A stretch of DNA of 64,000 nt from CATOSP01 sp965237775 (GCA_965237775.1 OZ250155.1:2356001-2420000), one strand, 5' to 3'. Shown: positions 27,232-37,300, counted from the first letter of the stretch. The notes: generated by a model from the sequence alone, not told the origin. Program-made: numbers and translations.

Positions 27232-27684
27232 TTAGGGCTCGAAGACCGTCTCCAACTTGGCCGAACTGTCAAAGAAATGCTGGAGGCTCTGGTTCACCCG
27301 GAAGAAGATATCGGCGCGGAACTGGTCGCCAGTGGCGTTCTTGGAGATGCCGCCGTCGATCATCAGGTCCAGCGTGTTCAGGGTGTGACGCAAGTCCGCC
27401 CCGTCGTTTTCTTTCGTATTGGTAACCAGGTCGTGCCACTCATCGACTCCCATTTCCAGGAAAAAATCGGCGTCGATTAGATCGTATTCCGTACCCTCTT
27501 TGACTTCGGAGCATTCAAAGGCTTCGAAGGTTATGACGAAAACTTTTTCGCCTACCTTGACGCCCATCGTGGCGTCCACGCTGCCGATACGGCGATATTC
27601 CGGGTCGTTGTTGACTAGGTCTTGAAGACTCTGAAACCACTCAACCGATGGAAATGTTAGACCGTTCGCCCCCTGGGCGCTCAT
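27232..27684 (-). CDS. SCP2 sterol-transfer-like small protein
   Basis: A 150-residue protein whose central part (IGSVDATMGVKVGEKVFVITFEAF) and DADFFLEMGVDEWHDLV resemble the SCP2 lipid-binding fold. The C-terminus FRVNQSLQHFFDSSAKLE is helical. The start at 27684 follows CAGGAGG. An in-frame ATG 18 codons upstream has no ribosome site. It lies downstream of, and on the same strand as, an FmdB-like zinc ribbon and two ferritin-like genes, suggesting one functional module that handles a hydrophobic substrate (inference). Confidence 0.65.
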   Translation of the reverse strand: MSAQGANGLTFPSVEWFQSLQDLVNNDPEYRRIGSVDATMGVKVGEKVFVITFEAFECSEVKEGTEYDLIDADFFLEMGVDEWHDLVTNTKENDGADLRHTLNTLDLMIDGGISKNATGDQFRADIFFRVNQSLQHFFDSSAKLETVFEP

Positions 27685-27753
27685 CTGTTGCCTCCTGGTA
27701 GTTGGTAAAGTGTGGGCCGGCGCTTTGCGGACAGCCAAGCCGTTCCGGGCCAG

Positions 27754-28062
27754 TTACTCTTTGAAGTAGGGCTCCCCCTTCTCCTTGGCCTGATTGAAGG
27801 GGACCATCTTGTTCATGTGAAAATCCGGGTCAGAGTTCGCGGGCGCGTTCGCCAACGCCTTGTCCACCATCTTGAAATACTTGGGGTCTAGCTGGTCCAT
27901 CTTATCGGCCTCTGATCTCAGGTAGGCCACTCGGGACATAATCCTCTGCAGGTTGCCGCCTTCGCACAACTTGCAATTCGATGGGTCCGGGGAGCTCATG
28001 GACCGCAGAAAAATACTGTTTACGCCGCCGCAATCATGGCAGCGGTACTCATAAATGGGCAC
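27754..28062 (-). CDS. FmdB-like zinc ribbon protein
   Basis: A 102-residue protein opening MPIYEYRCHDCG, the hallmark of FmdB-type regulatory zinc ribbons, with cysteines at 8, 11, 30 and 33. The C-terminal half is charged and helical (PKYFKMVDKALAN). The initiator is GTG at 28060-28062, preceded by TGAGGAACT. The gene begins 9 bases after the stop of the upstream ferritin-like gene, indicating co-translation. Role unknown. Confidence 0.8.
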   Translation of the reverse strand: MPIYEYRCHDCGGVNSIFLRSMSSPDPSNCKLCEGGNLQRIMSRVAYLRSEADKMDQLDPKYFKMVDKALANAPANSDPDFHMNKMVPFNQAKEKGEPYFKE

Positions 28063-28071
28063 GGCAGTTCC

Positions 28072-29232
28072 TCAGGCCGGGCTCGTCTCTTCCCGGCGCA
28101 GGTAGTTGGCCAAATCCGGGGCAAGGTTCTGTTCGGTTTTGCCGATTCCGACCCACTGCATTCGGGTCAGGTATTCTTCGATGTACTCCTGCTGGAAGCG
28201 TTTCACCACTTCCATGCCTTCGGACATTCCGGCGATTCCTCCGCCGAATATGATGGCCAGTGCTTCCCAGAGGACCGGGTCCTTCATGTCCTGGACCAGG
28301 TCGCGTTCCACACCCCGCATCAGATTGTTCAGCCCCAACGCGAAGGCCGGTTCACGGTTGTCAACGGCGTACTTCAAGTGCTGCATCCCGTAGCGCATGT
28401 GCCGGGCCTTGTCTTCCATGCAGCGCCGGAACATGTACTTGTCGGCCGTGTTCCGGGAATAGGCCTCGCCGTACCGGTACAGCATCAGAGTAAGAGTCCC
28501 GCGGATAATGTAAAGGAAGATCACCACCTCGGTCCATCCCGCCCTGGCTTCCATCAATCGGCGGTTGAACTGGCCCGCGCTCTCTAGCCCCAGTGCGCCG
28601 CCGTGGGCCAGGGCCCGCTGCCGGAACACGGAGTAGTGGCGTCCGGTATCGAAGAACTCGCTGGCCAGGAAAGTCTTGACCTCGTGGTAGGCGTAGTTCA
28701 TCCGGTAAAGCCATTGACCGATGGTGTCGGTCTCAATTTGCGCTTGTTGGGCTAACTCAGTGCAGAGCTGACGCATGGCAAGCTCCACGTCGTCATCCTC
28801 GGCGGGTAGGTCGTCCCAGGGAACGTCGGCATGGGCCATCCAACGCCTTTGGATCGCTTCTTCATACAGATCGGCCGCGCAGTCAGCCCAGAGGTCCACC
28901 TTGGCGCTCAAGGAATACACGTCTGTCCGTGGTATTCCCGGGACGGGAAAAGCTCCCCGGGGACGGCGGCTCATGTCGTCGCTGGAATCGGGAATCTCCC
29001 CGTAGCTTCCCAGGTTGAGCGCCCGCATGGTCATCCCGTGCTTGCCCGCTTGTGCCCGGATCCCCCACTCCAAAGTGTCGTTCATCCAGTCCAGGGGCTG
29101 AGGACCCGCAGGTTTCTCTTCGGTCGTCTCTTCGGTCGTCTCTTCCGTGATCTCTTCGGACGACTCGGCGGCGGGTCCGCCGGACGATTCGGCGACTGGC
29201 TGGTCCGGAGTTTCTTCCTCGTTAAGGGCCAT
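28072..29232 (-). CDS. Ferritin-like paralogue with degenerate di-iron site
   Basis: A 386-residue protein with an acidic low-complexity N-terminus (EESSEEITEETTEE-type, residues 5-40) and then a ferritin-like helical domain. It is clearly paralogous to the next gene upstream: YHEVKTFLAS and VFRQRALAHGG align with its YHEVRLALL and VFRKRALANGG. Where the paralogue has DESRH and DEARH, this protein reads DTGRH (T196, H199) and DKARH (K275, H278), so both ExxH glutamates are lost. A structural or regulatory partner of an active di-iron protein is the natural inference. The start follows GAGGATAATC. Confidence 0.75.
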   Translation of the reverse strand: MALNEEETPDQPVAESSGGPAAESSEEITEETTEETTEEKPAGPQPLDWMNDTLEWGIRAQAGKHGMTMRALNLGSYGEIPDSSDDMSRRPRGAFPVPGIPRTDVYSLSAKVDLWADCAADLYEEAIQRRWMAHADVPWDDLPAEDDDVELAMRQLCTELAQQAQIETDTIGQWLYRMNYAYHEVKTFLASEFFDTGRHYSVFRQRALAHGGALGLESAGQFNRRLMEARAGWTEVVIFLYIIRGTLTLMLYRYGEAYSRNTADKYMFRRCMEDKARHMRYGMQHLKYAVDNREPAFALGLNNLMRGVERDLVQDMKDPVLWEALAIIFGGGIAGMSEGMEVVKRFQQEYIEEYLTRMQWVGIGKTEQNLAPDLANYLRREETSPA

Positions 29233-29294
29233 GATTATCCTCGGAGAGTCTCAGGGTATAAGTCGTGATGGTATCGGATGTTGCCAGATAAATT

Positions 29295-29326
29295 AAGACC
29301 TCCCCCGAGAACTCGTGGGAGGTCTT
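29295..29326 (-). terminator. Intrinsic terminator between ferritin-like genes
   Basis: AAGACCTCCC (29295-29304) is perfectly inverted at 29317-29326, and on the minus strand the stem is followed by AATTTATC. It lies about 20 bases past the stop of the upstream ferritin-like gene, so read-through to its paralogue may be partial. Confidence 0.65.
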
Positions 29327-29346
29327 AGAATAGTATCGCAATCTAG

Positions 29347-30393
29347 CTATGCCGCGGCGTTGTAGGCCTCCAGCAGGGACGGGTGGACCCGGCCGCTGGT
29401 GATCCGGTCGTCGAAGCCCGCGGACTTCAGGCGCTGGAAGTATTCTTTAACCTGGCGCTGTCTGATGGCCATCAGGATCTTCTGTCCCTCGTCCACCTTG
29501 TCCTTGCCACCGCCCAGCAGGACTGCCAGGGCGTCGCTGGTGAGTTGGTTCCGGCCCGCCGGGTTCTCCCCGCCGGCGCCGGTCGACTGGCGGCTCTCGC
29601 CTTCGTCTAGGTAGCAGTGAATCTCTTCCCTGCGCTCTGGCGTGAACTCATTCATGTAGCGCAGATGAAGTACGCCGATGGCCACGTGCCGGGCCTCGTC
29701 CTGTGCGCATCGCCGGTAGATCATCTTCTCGGCCTCGTTGTAGGCCATCAACTCGCCGAGACGGAACAGGGTGAGAACGTTGCCTTCACCGGTGATGTGC
29801 AGGCGGGAGGAAAGCTCAGTGAACTCCCTGGCGTTGTCGGTGCTGCCGCCGACCACGTCGCTCACGCTGTCGGTCATCCGCATCAGGCCGCCGCCGTTGG
29901 CCAGCGCGCGCTTGCGGAACACGTCGAGATGTCGTGACTCGTCCATCACCTGGGCCAGCAGCGCCAGCCTTACTTCGTGATAGTCGGGGGACATGGTGGA
30001 AATGAACCTGCCCGGGACGTCGGATGCGACGAATTCCACCTGAGTGAAGAAGGTGGCCAACTGGCACTCGGCGGCTTCGATGTCATCGGGCAGAGCTTCA
30101 AGAGTCTCCCACGGGATATCGGTGGCGGAACTCCACTGGCGCGTGACGAACTCTTGATAGAGCTTAGTCAGATTGTGGGCCCAAACCTCGCTCTTGGTCC
30201 TGAAAGTGTACGCGCCGAATTGGGCTACGTTGTTTCTGGGGATCGATCCCTCGACCCTGCCCGTGTTGTTAACGGAGATTTCGTCCACGTCTTCGCGCGC
30301 GACGTTTTCTTGCAGCTTACTCAGCCAGGAGAGGTCGAATCCCTGCTCTTTTGCCTGTTCCCAATAGGAAGCCCGGTTCTGCACCGTGGCCAT
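29347..30393 (-). CDS. Ferritin-like di-iron protein
   Basis: A 348-residue helical protein with two ExxH motifs, QVMDESRHLDVF (E152, H155) and AQDEARHVAIG (E233, H236), plus upstream glutamates (QVEFVA, YHEVRL) suited to a carboxylate-bridged di-iron centre as in AurF/R2-like oxygenases or acyl-ACP desaturases. No transmembrane segment. ATG 30393 follows GAGGAGG. It starts a leftward set with the degenerate paralogue, an FmdB-like ribbon and the SCP2-like protein. Oxygen activation on a lipid-like substrate is a guess. Confidence 0.75.
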   Translation of the reverse strand: MATVQNRASYWEQAKEQGFDLSWLSKLQENVAREDVDEISVNNTGRVEGSIPRNNVAQFGAYTFRTKSEVWAHNLTKLYQEFVTRQWSSATDIPWETLEALPDDIEAAECQLATFFTQVEFVASDVPGRFISTMSPDYHEVRLALLAQVMDESRHLDVFRKRALANGGGLMRMTDSVSDVVGGSTDNAREFTELSSRLHITGEGNVLTLFRLGELMAYNEAEKMIYRRCAQDEARHVAIGVLHLRYMNEFTPERREEIHCYLDEGESRQSTGAGGENPAGRNQLTSDALAVLLGGGKDKVDEGQKILMAIRQRQVKEYFQRLKSAGFDDRITSGRVHPSLLEAYNAAA

Positions 30394-30504
30394 AACATCT
30401 GCCTCCTCGTCGTATGCGACACTCACACCGGAAGCCGGGGATTACCCCAGTTACCGGGCATGGTACGTGCCCTCCTTGAATTTGTCAACGCCTGGAGGCG
30501 AAAC

Positions 30505-31936
30505 GTAACTGTTCAGAGTTGAGGGGATGGATTAGTTAAAACTTGCTTGGGAAGTTCGGTGCGTCGGGTCGTCGGTTATGTTAAATCAGGAGGATGGAGA
30601 ACAAGGTAGACCTGAGGACGGCCAGCCGGGAGGCGCTGTTGGCGGTGATTGCGCGGCAGCAGGCGGTCATCGACGAGTTGCAGCGGCGGATAGCGGCGTT
30701 GGAAGGGGGTCTCAAGGGCAAAGGGCGGCCCGGAATGCCGGGCAACAAACCGGGTGCAAAGTCAGAGCCGGCCGAGAAGAAGGAGCCAAGAAAGCCCCGG
30801 CCCCACGGCTTTAGCCGTCGGCGCACGGTGGCGGCTCACCAGGTGGAACATGTCTTGGACTCCTGTCCGGAGTGTGGCACCGGGTTGGTTGGGGGTTGGC
30901 CGCAGCGGACTCGGGAAGTCATCGATATCCCAGTGGCTCCGGTGGAGGTCACGGAGCACGTTTTCGTGACCCGGGTCTGCCCAGTATGTGAACGGCGCCG
31001 GACCCCCAAGACGGACTTGGGCGGTGGGGTAATCGGTCGGGGACGGTTGGGAGCCAACTTGGTCTCATTGATCGCTGGCCTGCGGGAAGAGGGCCGGTTG
31101 CCCCTTCGGACCATCCAATGGTATCTGGAGACCGTCCACCAGTTGCGCTTGAGCGTTGGGGGAATCACCCAGGTCCTCCACGGCGTGGCCCGGCAAGCCC
31201 AACCGGCGGTGGCCGAGGTGCTGGAACTAGTCCGGACCAGCCAGGTGGTGCACGCCGACGAGACCGGCTGGCGCCAGGAGGGGGCCAATGGCTATGTCTG
31301 GACCTTCTCCACTCCCACTGAGCGGTACTTCCTGCGCCGAGGCCGGAATAAGGAGGTGGTGGACGAGGCGCTGGGGGAGTCCTTCAGCGGGGTGTTGGTC
31401 AGCGATTTCTACGCTGCCTATAACCACTACCCTGGCCTGAAGCAGCGGTGTTGGGCTCATCTGCTCCGGGACATCCATGACCTGAAGGCCCTCTACCCAG
31501 CAGACGCCAAGCTGGCCGGATGGGCGGCGGCAGTGCATGACCTCTACGCCCAGGCCAAGCGGTTCTCCCATCCTCAGGCAAGGAAACGCCGTCAGGCCCA
31601 ACTGGAGTTGGAGCGGAAATTGTTGGCCTGCTGCCGACCCTTCCTTGATGACCCAGGGGCAGTCCAGGCCAAGCTCTGCCGGCGCATCCAGCGCTTCATC
31701 AAGGAGTTGTTCGTATTCGTAGCCGAACCGGCCGTCCCCTCGGAGAACAACGCCGCCGAGAGGAGCCTTCGTCACCTGGTGACCAGCCGCAAGATCAGCG
31801 GCGGCACCCGCTCAACCCAGGGCACCAACACCAAGATGGCTCTCGCTTCCCTCTTCGGTACCTGGCGCGCCCGAGGATTGAATCCCCTCACCGCATGCCG
31901 CCAGTTGCTCACTTCCCCTCAACTCTGAACACTTAC
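30505..31936 (+). mobile_element. IS66-type insertion sequence
   Basis: A 1432-bp element. The left end reads GTAACTGTTCAGAGTTGAG and the right end is its inverse with one mismatch. GGCGAAAC occurs immediately before (30497-30504) and after (31937-31944), an 8-bp target duplication as expected for IS66 elements. Ends beginning GTAA are also typical. Only one gene, a TnpC-like transposase, is present, without tnpA or tnpB, as in the ISBst12-like subgroup. A second, non-autonomous element with related ends starts directly after the right-hand GGCGAAAC. Confidence 0.92.
30594..31928 (+). CDS. IS66-family transposase
   Basis: A 444-residue IS66-type DDE transposase. An N-terminal coiled segment (AVIARQQAVIDELQRRIAAL) is followed by a basic linker and a zinc-finger-like region (CPECG, CPVC). 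Catalytic residues are in VHADETGWR, LVSDFYAAYN and ENNAAERSLR. Length and reading frame are intact, so the element may be active. AGGAGG abuts the ATG, leaving unusually little spacing. Confidence 0.93.
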   Translation: MENKVDLRTASREALLAVIARQQAVIDELQRRIAALEGGLKGKGRPGMPGNKPGAKSEPAEKKEPRKPRPHGFSRRRTVAAHQVEHVLDSCPECGTGLVGGWPQRTREVIDIPVAPVEVTEHVFVTRVCPVCERRRTPKTDLGGGVIGRGRLGANLVSLIAGLREEGRLPLRTIQWYLETVHQLRLSVGGITQVLHGVARQAQPAVAEVLELVRTSQVVHADETGWRQEGANGYVWTFSTPTERYFLRRGRNKEVVDEALGESFSGVLVSDFYAAYNHYPGLKQRCWAHLLRDIHDLKALYPADAKLAGWAAAVHDLYAQAKRFSHPQARKRRQAQLELERKLLACCRPFLDDPGAVQAKLCRRIQRFIKELFVFVAEPAVPSENNAAERSLRHLVTSRKISGGTRSTQGTNTKMALASLFGTWRARGLNPLTACRQLLTSPQL

Positions 31937-31944
31937 GGCGAAAC

Positions 31945-32190
31945 GTACGTGTTCATACTCGATGAGGCGGATTGGCTGAATCTCACATCGGTCATCTCTG
32001 CGATAATCCTCTTACCGTGTCCCGCGCCCGGAATCCGTCATTCCCCCGCAATCCGTCATTCCCGCGCAGGCGGGAATCCAGAAATGCCAATGATAGGGAC
32101 TGTTGCTGGTTGTAAAGGCTTCTGGATTCCGGATCAAGCCCGGGATGACGGACCGAGAGTGAGAAAGATACGCAAAGTTTGACCAGTTGC
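31945..32190. mobile_element. Non-autonomous IS66-related element, copy C
   Basis: A 246-bp element opening GTACGTGTTCATACTCGATG and closing AAGTTTGACCAGTTGC, a diverged form of the ends of copies A and B, with the same internal CATTCCCGC/GGATTCC arms. GGCGAAAC flanks it on both sides (31937-31944 and 32191-32198). The left copy is shared with the adjoining IS66-type element, so the 8-bp sequence occurs three times. No coding potential. Confidence 0.85.
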
Positions 32191-32225
32191 GGCGAAACTC
32201 AGCCCTTCAACCTGCACGGCGGGGC

Positions 32226-33536
32226 TCATGTTGCGGCCCCGATCAGCTCCTCAGACGCTGGAACTGGAGGGAGTCCCGGAGGCCTGGCAAACAAGATGAG
32301 GACCATGGTCAGCCCGCCCAGGATGGCAAAAGCGGCGAGGGCGAAGGAGTAGCTATGGTAGACGTCGAACACTATTCCCGCGGCAATCGAACCAATAGCT
32401 TGCTCCAAGCTGGTGAACGGCTCCGTCACCCCCCGTATCGTGCCCAAAGAACGCCGCCCGTAGTAATCCGCGTAGGCCACCGGGGGTACCGATAACATCC
32501 CGCCGACTCCGAATCCGAATAGCCCAGAATAGATCAGGGCTTCCGCCGTGGTGTCGGCGGTGAGGAACAGGGCTGCCGGGACGGCGACTGCTGCGGCGAC
32601 GGCGGCCAGCACGTACCTCACCGGATACCGTTCAGCTATCCAACCCCAACTCAGGCTCCCCGCACCCATGAACGCCGCGTTGAGGCTGATTCCGATACCC
32701 GCGAAAACGGCGTCCAATCCCTGGTCTCTCAGGAAGGCGGCCAGGTGCGTGTTTATCCCGGCCTGGACCAGGAACAGAGTCCCAACGCCTAGCGCCAGCA
32801 TCCACAGCGCCGGAGTCCGCATGGCGGCTTTCAGCGTCCATGCCGGTTCTTCCACCGCTCCTGCCTGGCCGTCAGCGTTCCCCTCGGTCTCTTCCGGATC
32901 GCCGTCGGGTCTCAACCCCAGGTCTTCAGGCCTCTGGACGATCAGAAGAGCAACCGGCGCGAGAGAAATCGCGAACACCAACACTCCTAAAACCAGCCAC
33001 GCCGCCTGCCAACCCCGCGTTGCGATAACCGCGGAGGCGATCATGGGGAACGCCACCAGGCCGACGGAGTGCGAAGCGAACAGTATCCCGTTGGCCCTGC
33101 CCCGCATACGGACAAACCATCTCGAAACGACCACGGACGCGCCGATCTGAACGGGACTGGAAAAGATGACCCGGCCAACGCCGTAGGCAATGTAGAAAGC
33201 CACGGGGATCGTGGCCCACGCCAGTGATATGGTGGAAACGCCAAGAATGAAGATGCTCGATGCCAGCACCAGCCGCGCCCCGTACCGGTCGACCAGCCAA
33301 CCGACCAATGGAGACACGCCAGAGGCGGCCAGACCGCCGAAGCTCGCCGCTCCCGCGATGAGAGTCCGGCTCCAACCCAACTCCTCGGACAGGGGAAACA
33401 TGAAGACCGCAATAGTCAAACTGGCGGCGGAGTTGCGGACCACCTGGGTCGTTCCCGCCGAAAAGAGGACTACCCAGCCATAGAAAAAGGGAAGCCTTCG
33501 AGACAGTACCTGCGCCGGGCTCATCAAGGAACTCAC
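32226..33536 (-). CDS. Major facilitator superfamily transporter
   Basis: A 436-residue MFS transporter with about 12 hydrophobic segments. The loop 2-3 signature is GWLVDRYGARLVL, and the symmetrical loop in the second half is GWIAERYPVRYVL. A hydrophilic central loop (about residues 210-235, rich in Asp, Glu and Gly) separates the halves. The layout resembles monocarboxylate/oxalate-type MFS proteins. The frame opens with GTG at 33536, and an ATG four codons in is an alternative. No clear ribosome site. Single gene flanked by mobile repeats, substrate unknown. Confidence 0.9.
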   Translation of the reverse strand: MSSLMSPAQVLSRRLPFFYGWVVLFSAGTTQVVRNSAASLTIAVFMFPLSEELGWSRTLIAGAASFGGLAASGVSPLVGWLVDRYGARLVLASSIFILGVSTISLAWATIPVAFYIAYGVGRVIFSSPVQIGASVVVSRWFVRMRGRANGILFASHSVGLVAFPMIASAVIATRGWQAAWLVLGVLVFAISLAPVALLIVQRPEDLGLRPDGDPEETEGNADGQAGAVEEPAWTLKAAMRTPALWMLALGVGTLFLVQAGINTHLAAFLRDQGLDAVFAGIGISLNAAFMGAGSLSWGWIAERYPVRYVLAAVAAAVAVPAALFLTADTTAEALIYSGLFGFGVGGMLSVPPVAYADYYGRRSLGTIRGVTEPFTSLEQAIGSIAAGIVFDVYHSYSFALAAFAILGGLTMVLILFARPPGLPPVPASEELIGAAT

Positions 33537-33901
33537 GTAGTGAAACTAACCCTCTTGTCCAGGGGCATTAACATAACATCGTACATATATAGGTCGCGTT
33601 GGTGAGGAACGCTAACCGCACTTTTCGACTCCAGCCTACCTAGGTACGAATTCCGCCGGCACATTCTCTCAGCAATGCACCCTCATTTCAATTGCCCTAA
33701 ACCCTGACGCAAGTTGTCAAAGGACGAGCTTATTCACCAATCCTTTTCCATACAACAATCGCGCCGTGTAGCTTACTGAACTAGTCACTATCTGCCCCCT
33801 GGTGATCTGTAGGAGTTCCAATTCCAGGTTTTCTCTGACCCGGCTTCGACCTCATCCAGCATCATCGCAGCCCGAAAGTCTTCCAAATCCTACGCACAAA
33901 A

Positions 33902-33931
33902 CAGCGGCCCCGGTTAAAACACCGGGGCCGC
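33902..33931 (-). terminator. Hairpin past the displaced thiolase 3' end
   Basis: AGCGGCCCCGGT is perfectly inverted as ACCGGGGCCGCT across a 6-base loop, and minus-strand reading continues into GTTTTGTG. It sits 35 bases past the stop codon of the truncated thiolase tail, as a normal gene terminator would. Confidence 0.6.
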
Positions 33932-33946
33932 TGTCGCGTCCTAGTC

Positions 33947-34030
33947 CCGAAGCGTAAGCGCAGCCTAGTCGGGGGTCGCGCTCCAAACGGTGAAGTTGCC
34001 GCCCATGGGCATGGGACCACCGGATACGGC
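33947..34030 (-). repeat. Displaced copy of thiolase 3' end (84-bp direct repeat, left)
   Basis: These 84 bases equal 38703-38786 with only 3 mismatches. On the minus strand they encode GGPMPMGGNFTVWSATPD and a stop, the exact C-terminus of the thiolase at 38721-40052. Nothing upstream of this tail resembles thiolase. The repeat brackets the restriction-modification gene and its companions, consistent with site-specific insertion at the gene end or with a partial duplication. Confidence 0.85.
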
Positions 34031-34305
34031 CTTCCGCTCCGGTTGTGCAGGCACTCTTAATTGCCGCGGAAAATCCCCTTTCCCGGCGCGAGAGGGTTAG
34101 CGTGAGGGGTGTGCTGCCCTCAATTTGGGCGTCGGAAGATGCCACCCGTCTCACCCTCATCGTGACCTTCTCCCTCCAAGGACGAAGGGACCGGTGCTCA
34201 GGTCTCAGACCAGTCGGACCATCTAAAAGCCCCGTCCGGGTGTGGGCGCGGGAAGCCGATGGCGCCAAGCAATTAGTTAGCGGATGCCCGTGGTAAAATC
34301 GAACG

Positions 34306-37300
34306 ATGACAACGAACATCCTTCACACCGAGCTTCATATAGACCCCGGCGACCCGAAGTTCGAGTTGGCGGCGGCCAGCATCCTAGATAGACATAACGG
34401 AGGTGAAGCCGAGGCGAACATCACCAGCGCCGTCCGCGATTTTTTCATCTTGGCCAATCTGGCCAAGCCCGAGCAAATCAAGGAGGAAAACCCGCCCTCG
34501 GACAGTTCTCGTAGCGCGGTTGACCTCACAGCCCACGACACTTTCGTCGAAATGAAACGGCGGGTTGGCACGACTGGCGGAAACTCCCCGAACCCGGATT
34601 ACATCCAGCAACTGGACGACTATCTACTCCAGTCTCAAACCATGGGCAAAGGTGTCCGGATGGGCGTTTTGACCGATGGCAAACACTGGTTGCTCCGCTG
34701 GAATAACGCGGGGCCGGCCAACACCGCCTATCCATACGCATTCACCCTCGAATCATCAAGCCAATGGCTCGGCCTATACGAGTGGCTGCGGGACAAAGCC
34801 TTGGTCTCCCACGTGGACATTTTGCCCACGCGGCGGAGCATTGAGGAGCATTTCGGCCCCAACAACCTGACGTACCAGCGGGATATCGCATCTCTCAAGG
34901 CCTTGTATCTGGCCTATGCCGGCCACGAGACCATCAAACTCAAGCGCCGCTTGTGGTACGACCTGCTACGGACCGCCTTGGGTGAAATCGCCCGAAGTCA
35001 GGAGGAGCTAGACGATCTGTTCGTCCGGCACACCTATCTCAGCGCGGTCGTAGCGATGGTGGTGCAGGCGACGTTCGGCATCGACATCTACCAAATGGCT
35101 GAGACCGATCCGGCAGACCTGTTGCAGGGCCGCCAGTTCCGCAACGACACCGGCCTGCAAGGCGTGGTCGAGTCGGATTTCTTCACCTGGCCGACCGAGG
35201 TCGGAGGAAACCCTTTCCTTCGCACCCTGGCACGCCGCCTGGCCCGGTTTGATTGGAACAACGCCCCCGCCGACGTTGCCGCCATCCTGTACGAGACCGT
35301 AATCCCCCCGGAAGAACGGCGGCAGTTGGGCGAGTACTACACTCCCGGGTGGCTGGCTCGGACCATGGTACGGGAGTTGGTCACCGATCCGCTGGACCAA
35401 CACGTCCTTGACCCGGCCTGCGGCTCCGGCGCCTTCGTCGCCGAGGCCGTGAGCCATTTCATCGACGCATCCAAAAATAGCAGACTGCATCCCAAGCAAT
35501 TGCTTGACCATCTGCGGATGTCGGTCACGGGAATCGACGTGCATCCCGTGGCGGTCCACCTGGCACGGTCCGCCTGGGCTCTGGCCGCGAAACCGGCGAT
35601 CCTGGCCGCCAAGGAATCAGGATTCGATGCGTCGGGGCCGGTGCCCGTATACCTGGGCGATTCCCTCCAGTTGCGGTTCCGCAGCGGCGATATGTTCGCC
35701 GAACACGAGGTCAGGATAGAGGTGGAGGACGGCCAGAATACCGCCCTGGTGTTCCCGGTGCGATTGGTGGACGAACCTTCCAACTTCGATGCTCTTATGG
35801 GCGATGTGTCGGAGTATATCGAGCATGGGGACGACCCCTACGTCGCCCTAGACGACCATAAGATATCTGATCCCAACGAAAGAAAAGTGCTCGAAGAAAC
35901 TATAGCCGCGTTGCAAGGGTTACACTCCGAGGGCCGCGACCACATCTGGGCCTATTACACCCGCAACCTCGTCCGGCCCGTGGCGCTGGCCCGCCGCAAA
36001 GTCGACGTGATCGTCGGAAACCCGCCGTGGATCAACTACAACCAGACCGCCGATACGCTTCGCACCGAACTGGAGCGCCAAAGCAAGGACCTCTACGGCA
36101 TCTGGACCGGTGGCCGCTACGCCACGCATCAGGATGTCGCGGGCCTATTCTTCACTCGCTGCACCGACCTCTATCTGAAGGACGATGGCCTTATAGGGAT
36201 GGTCATGCCCCACAGCGCGTTGCAAGCCGGCCAATACTCCAAGTGGCGCTCAGGCTCCTGGCGAGCCAAGCGGAGCGGTGTGACAGTAATGGTCGACTTC
36301 ACCTACAAAAAAGCCTGGGACCTTGAGCAACTGGAACCCAACAACTTCTTCCCGGTCCCCGCGTCGGTAGTGTTTGCCCGGCGCGTTGGAATAGTCAGCC
36401 CGGCACAGCCGTTGGCAGGCGAAGTGGAACGTTGGCTGGGGAACGCGGGGTCACCGCAAGTCCAGCGTCAGAGCATCGGGATCACCGACACTTCCGCAGT
36501 CGGCGAGTCGCCGTATGCCGGTTACTCCAGGCAGGGCGCGACCATCGTACCTCGCTGCCTATTCTTCGTGAACGAAGTCGAAAACTCGGCGACAGTCCAG
36601 GCCGGTCAAACTGTAACCGTCAACCCACGGAGAGGCAGCCAAGACAAGGCGCCGTGGAAGAATCTAGATCTTACGGCAATCACCAGCCAGACCATCGAGT
36701 CCTCGCACCTGTTCGACGTTCACCTTGGCGAAACATTAGTGCCCTACGCGACTTTAGAGCCTCTTACGGCGTTGCTCCCTCTTAAGCGAGGAGATGCCGC
36801 GATTCCCGCTGATTCCGGTGGAGTCGGAGGAATCAGACTAGGCGACATAGACCGTCGGATGCGAGGTCGATGGCAGGCGATTATCCGATTGTGGGACGAG
36901 AACAAGCAATCTGTGAACAAGCTAGATCTACCGGACAGGTTGGACTACCACGGTGAGTATTCCTCGCAACTTGAGTGGCAGAAGGATAAAGCCGGTAGAC
37001 CGATCAGGGTTCTGTACTCCAAGTCCGGGGAACCAACCGCCGGGATACTCGAAGACGATGCCCCGATCATCGATCACCTTCTGTTCTGGGTGACATGCAA
37101 GAGCCCCAATGAAGCCAAGTATTTGGTGGCAATCATCAATTCTCAAGTCCTATACAAAGCTGTTAAGCCATTTATGTCTAAGGGGCAATTTGGACCTAGA
37201 GACTTGCATAAGCACTTATGGAAGCTCCCAATCCCGGAGTTCAACCCGTCCGTCGCCCTAGTCAATCTACATAAGTCAATCTCCAAAGCCGGTGAGGCAG

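Larger units (their letters stand above)
33537..34305. other. Intergenic region holding the left island boundary
   Basis: About 770 bases. 33537-33900 is featureless. A strong hairpin and the displaced thiolase 3' end follow at 33902-34030 (see those entries). 34060-34120 resembles the CTCTCCC/GGGAGAGGGTTAGGGTGAGG type of dispersed repeat found inside copy A at 4900-4935. TAAAAT at 34294-34299 lies 6 bases before the next ATG, which would make that mRNA nearly leaderless. Confidence 0.5.
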
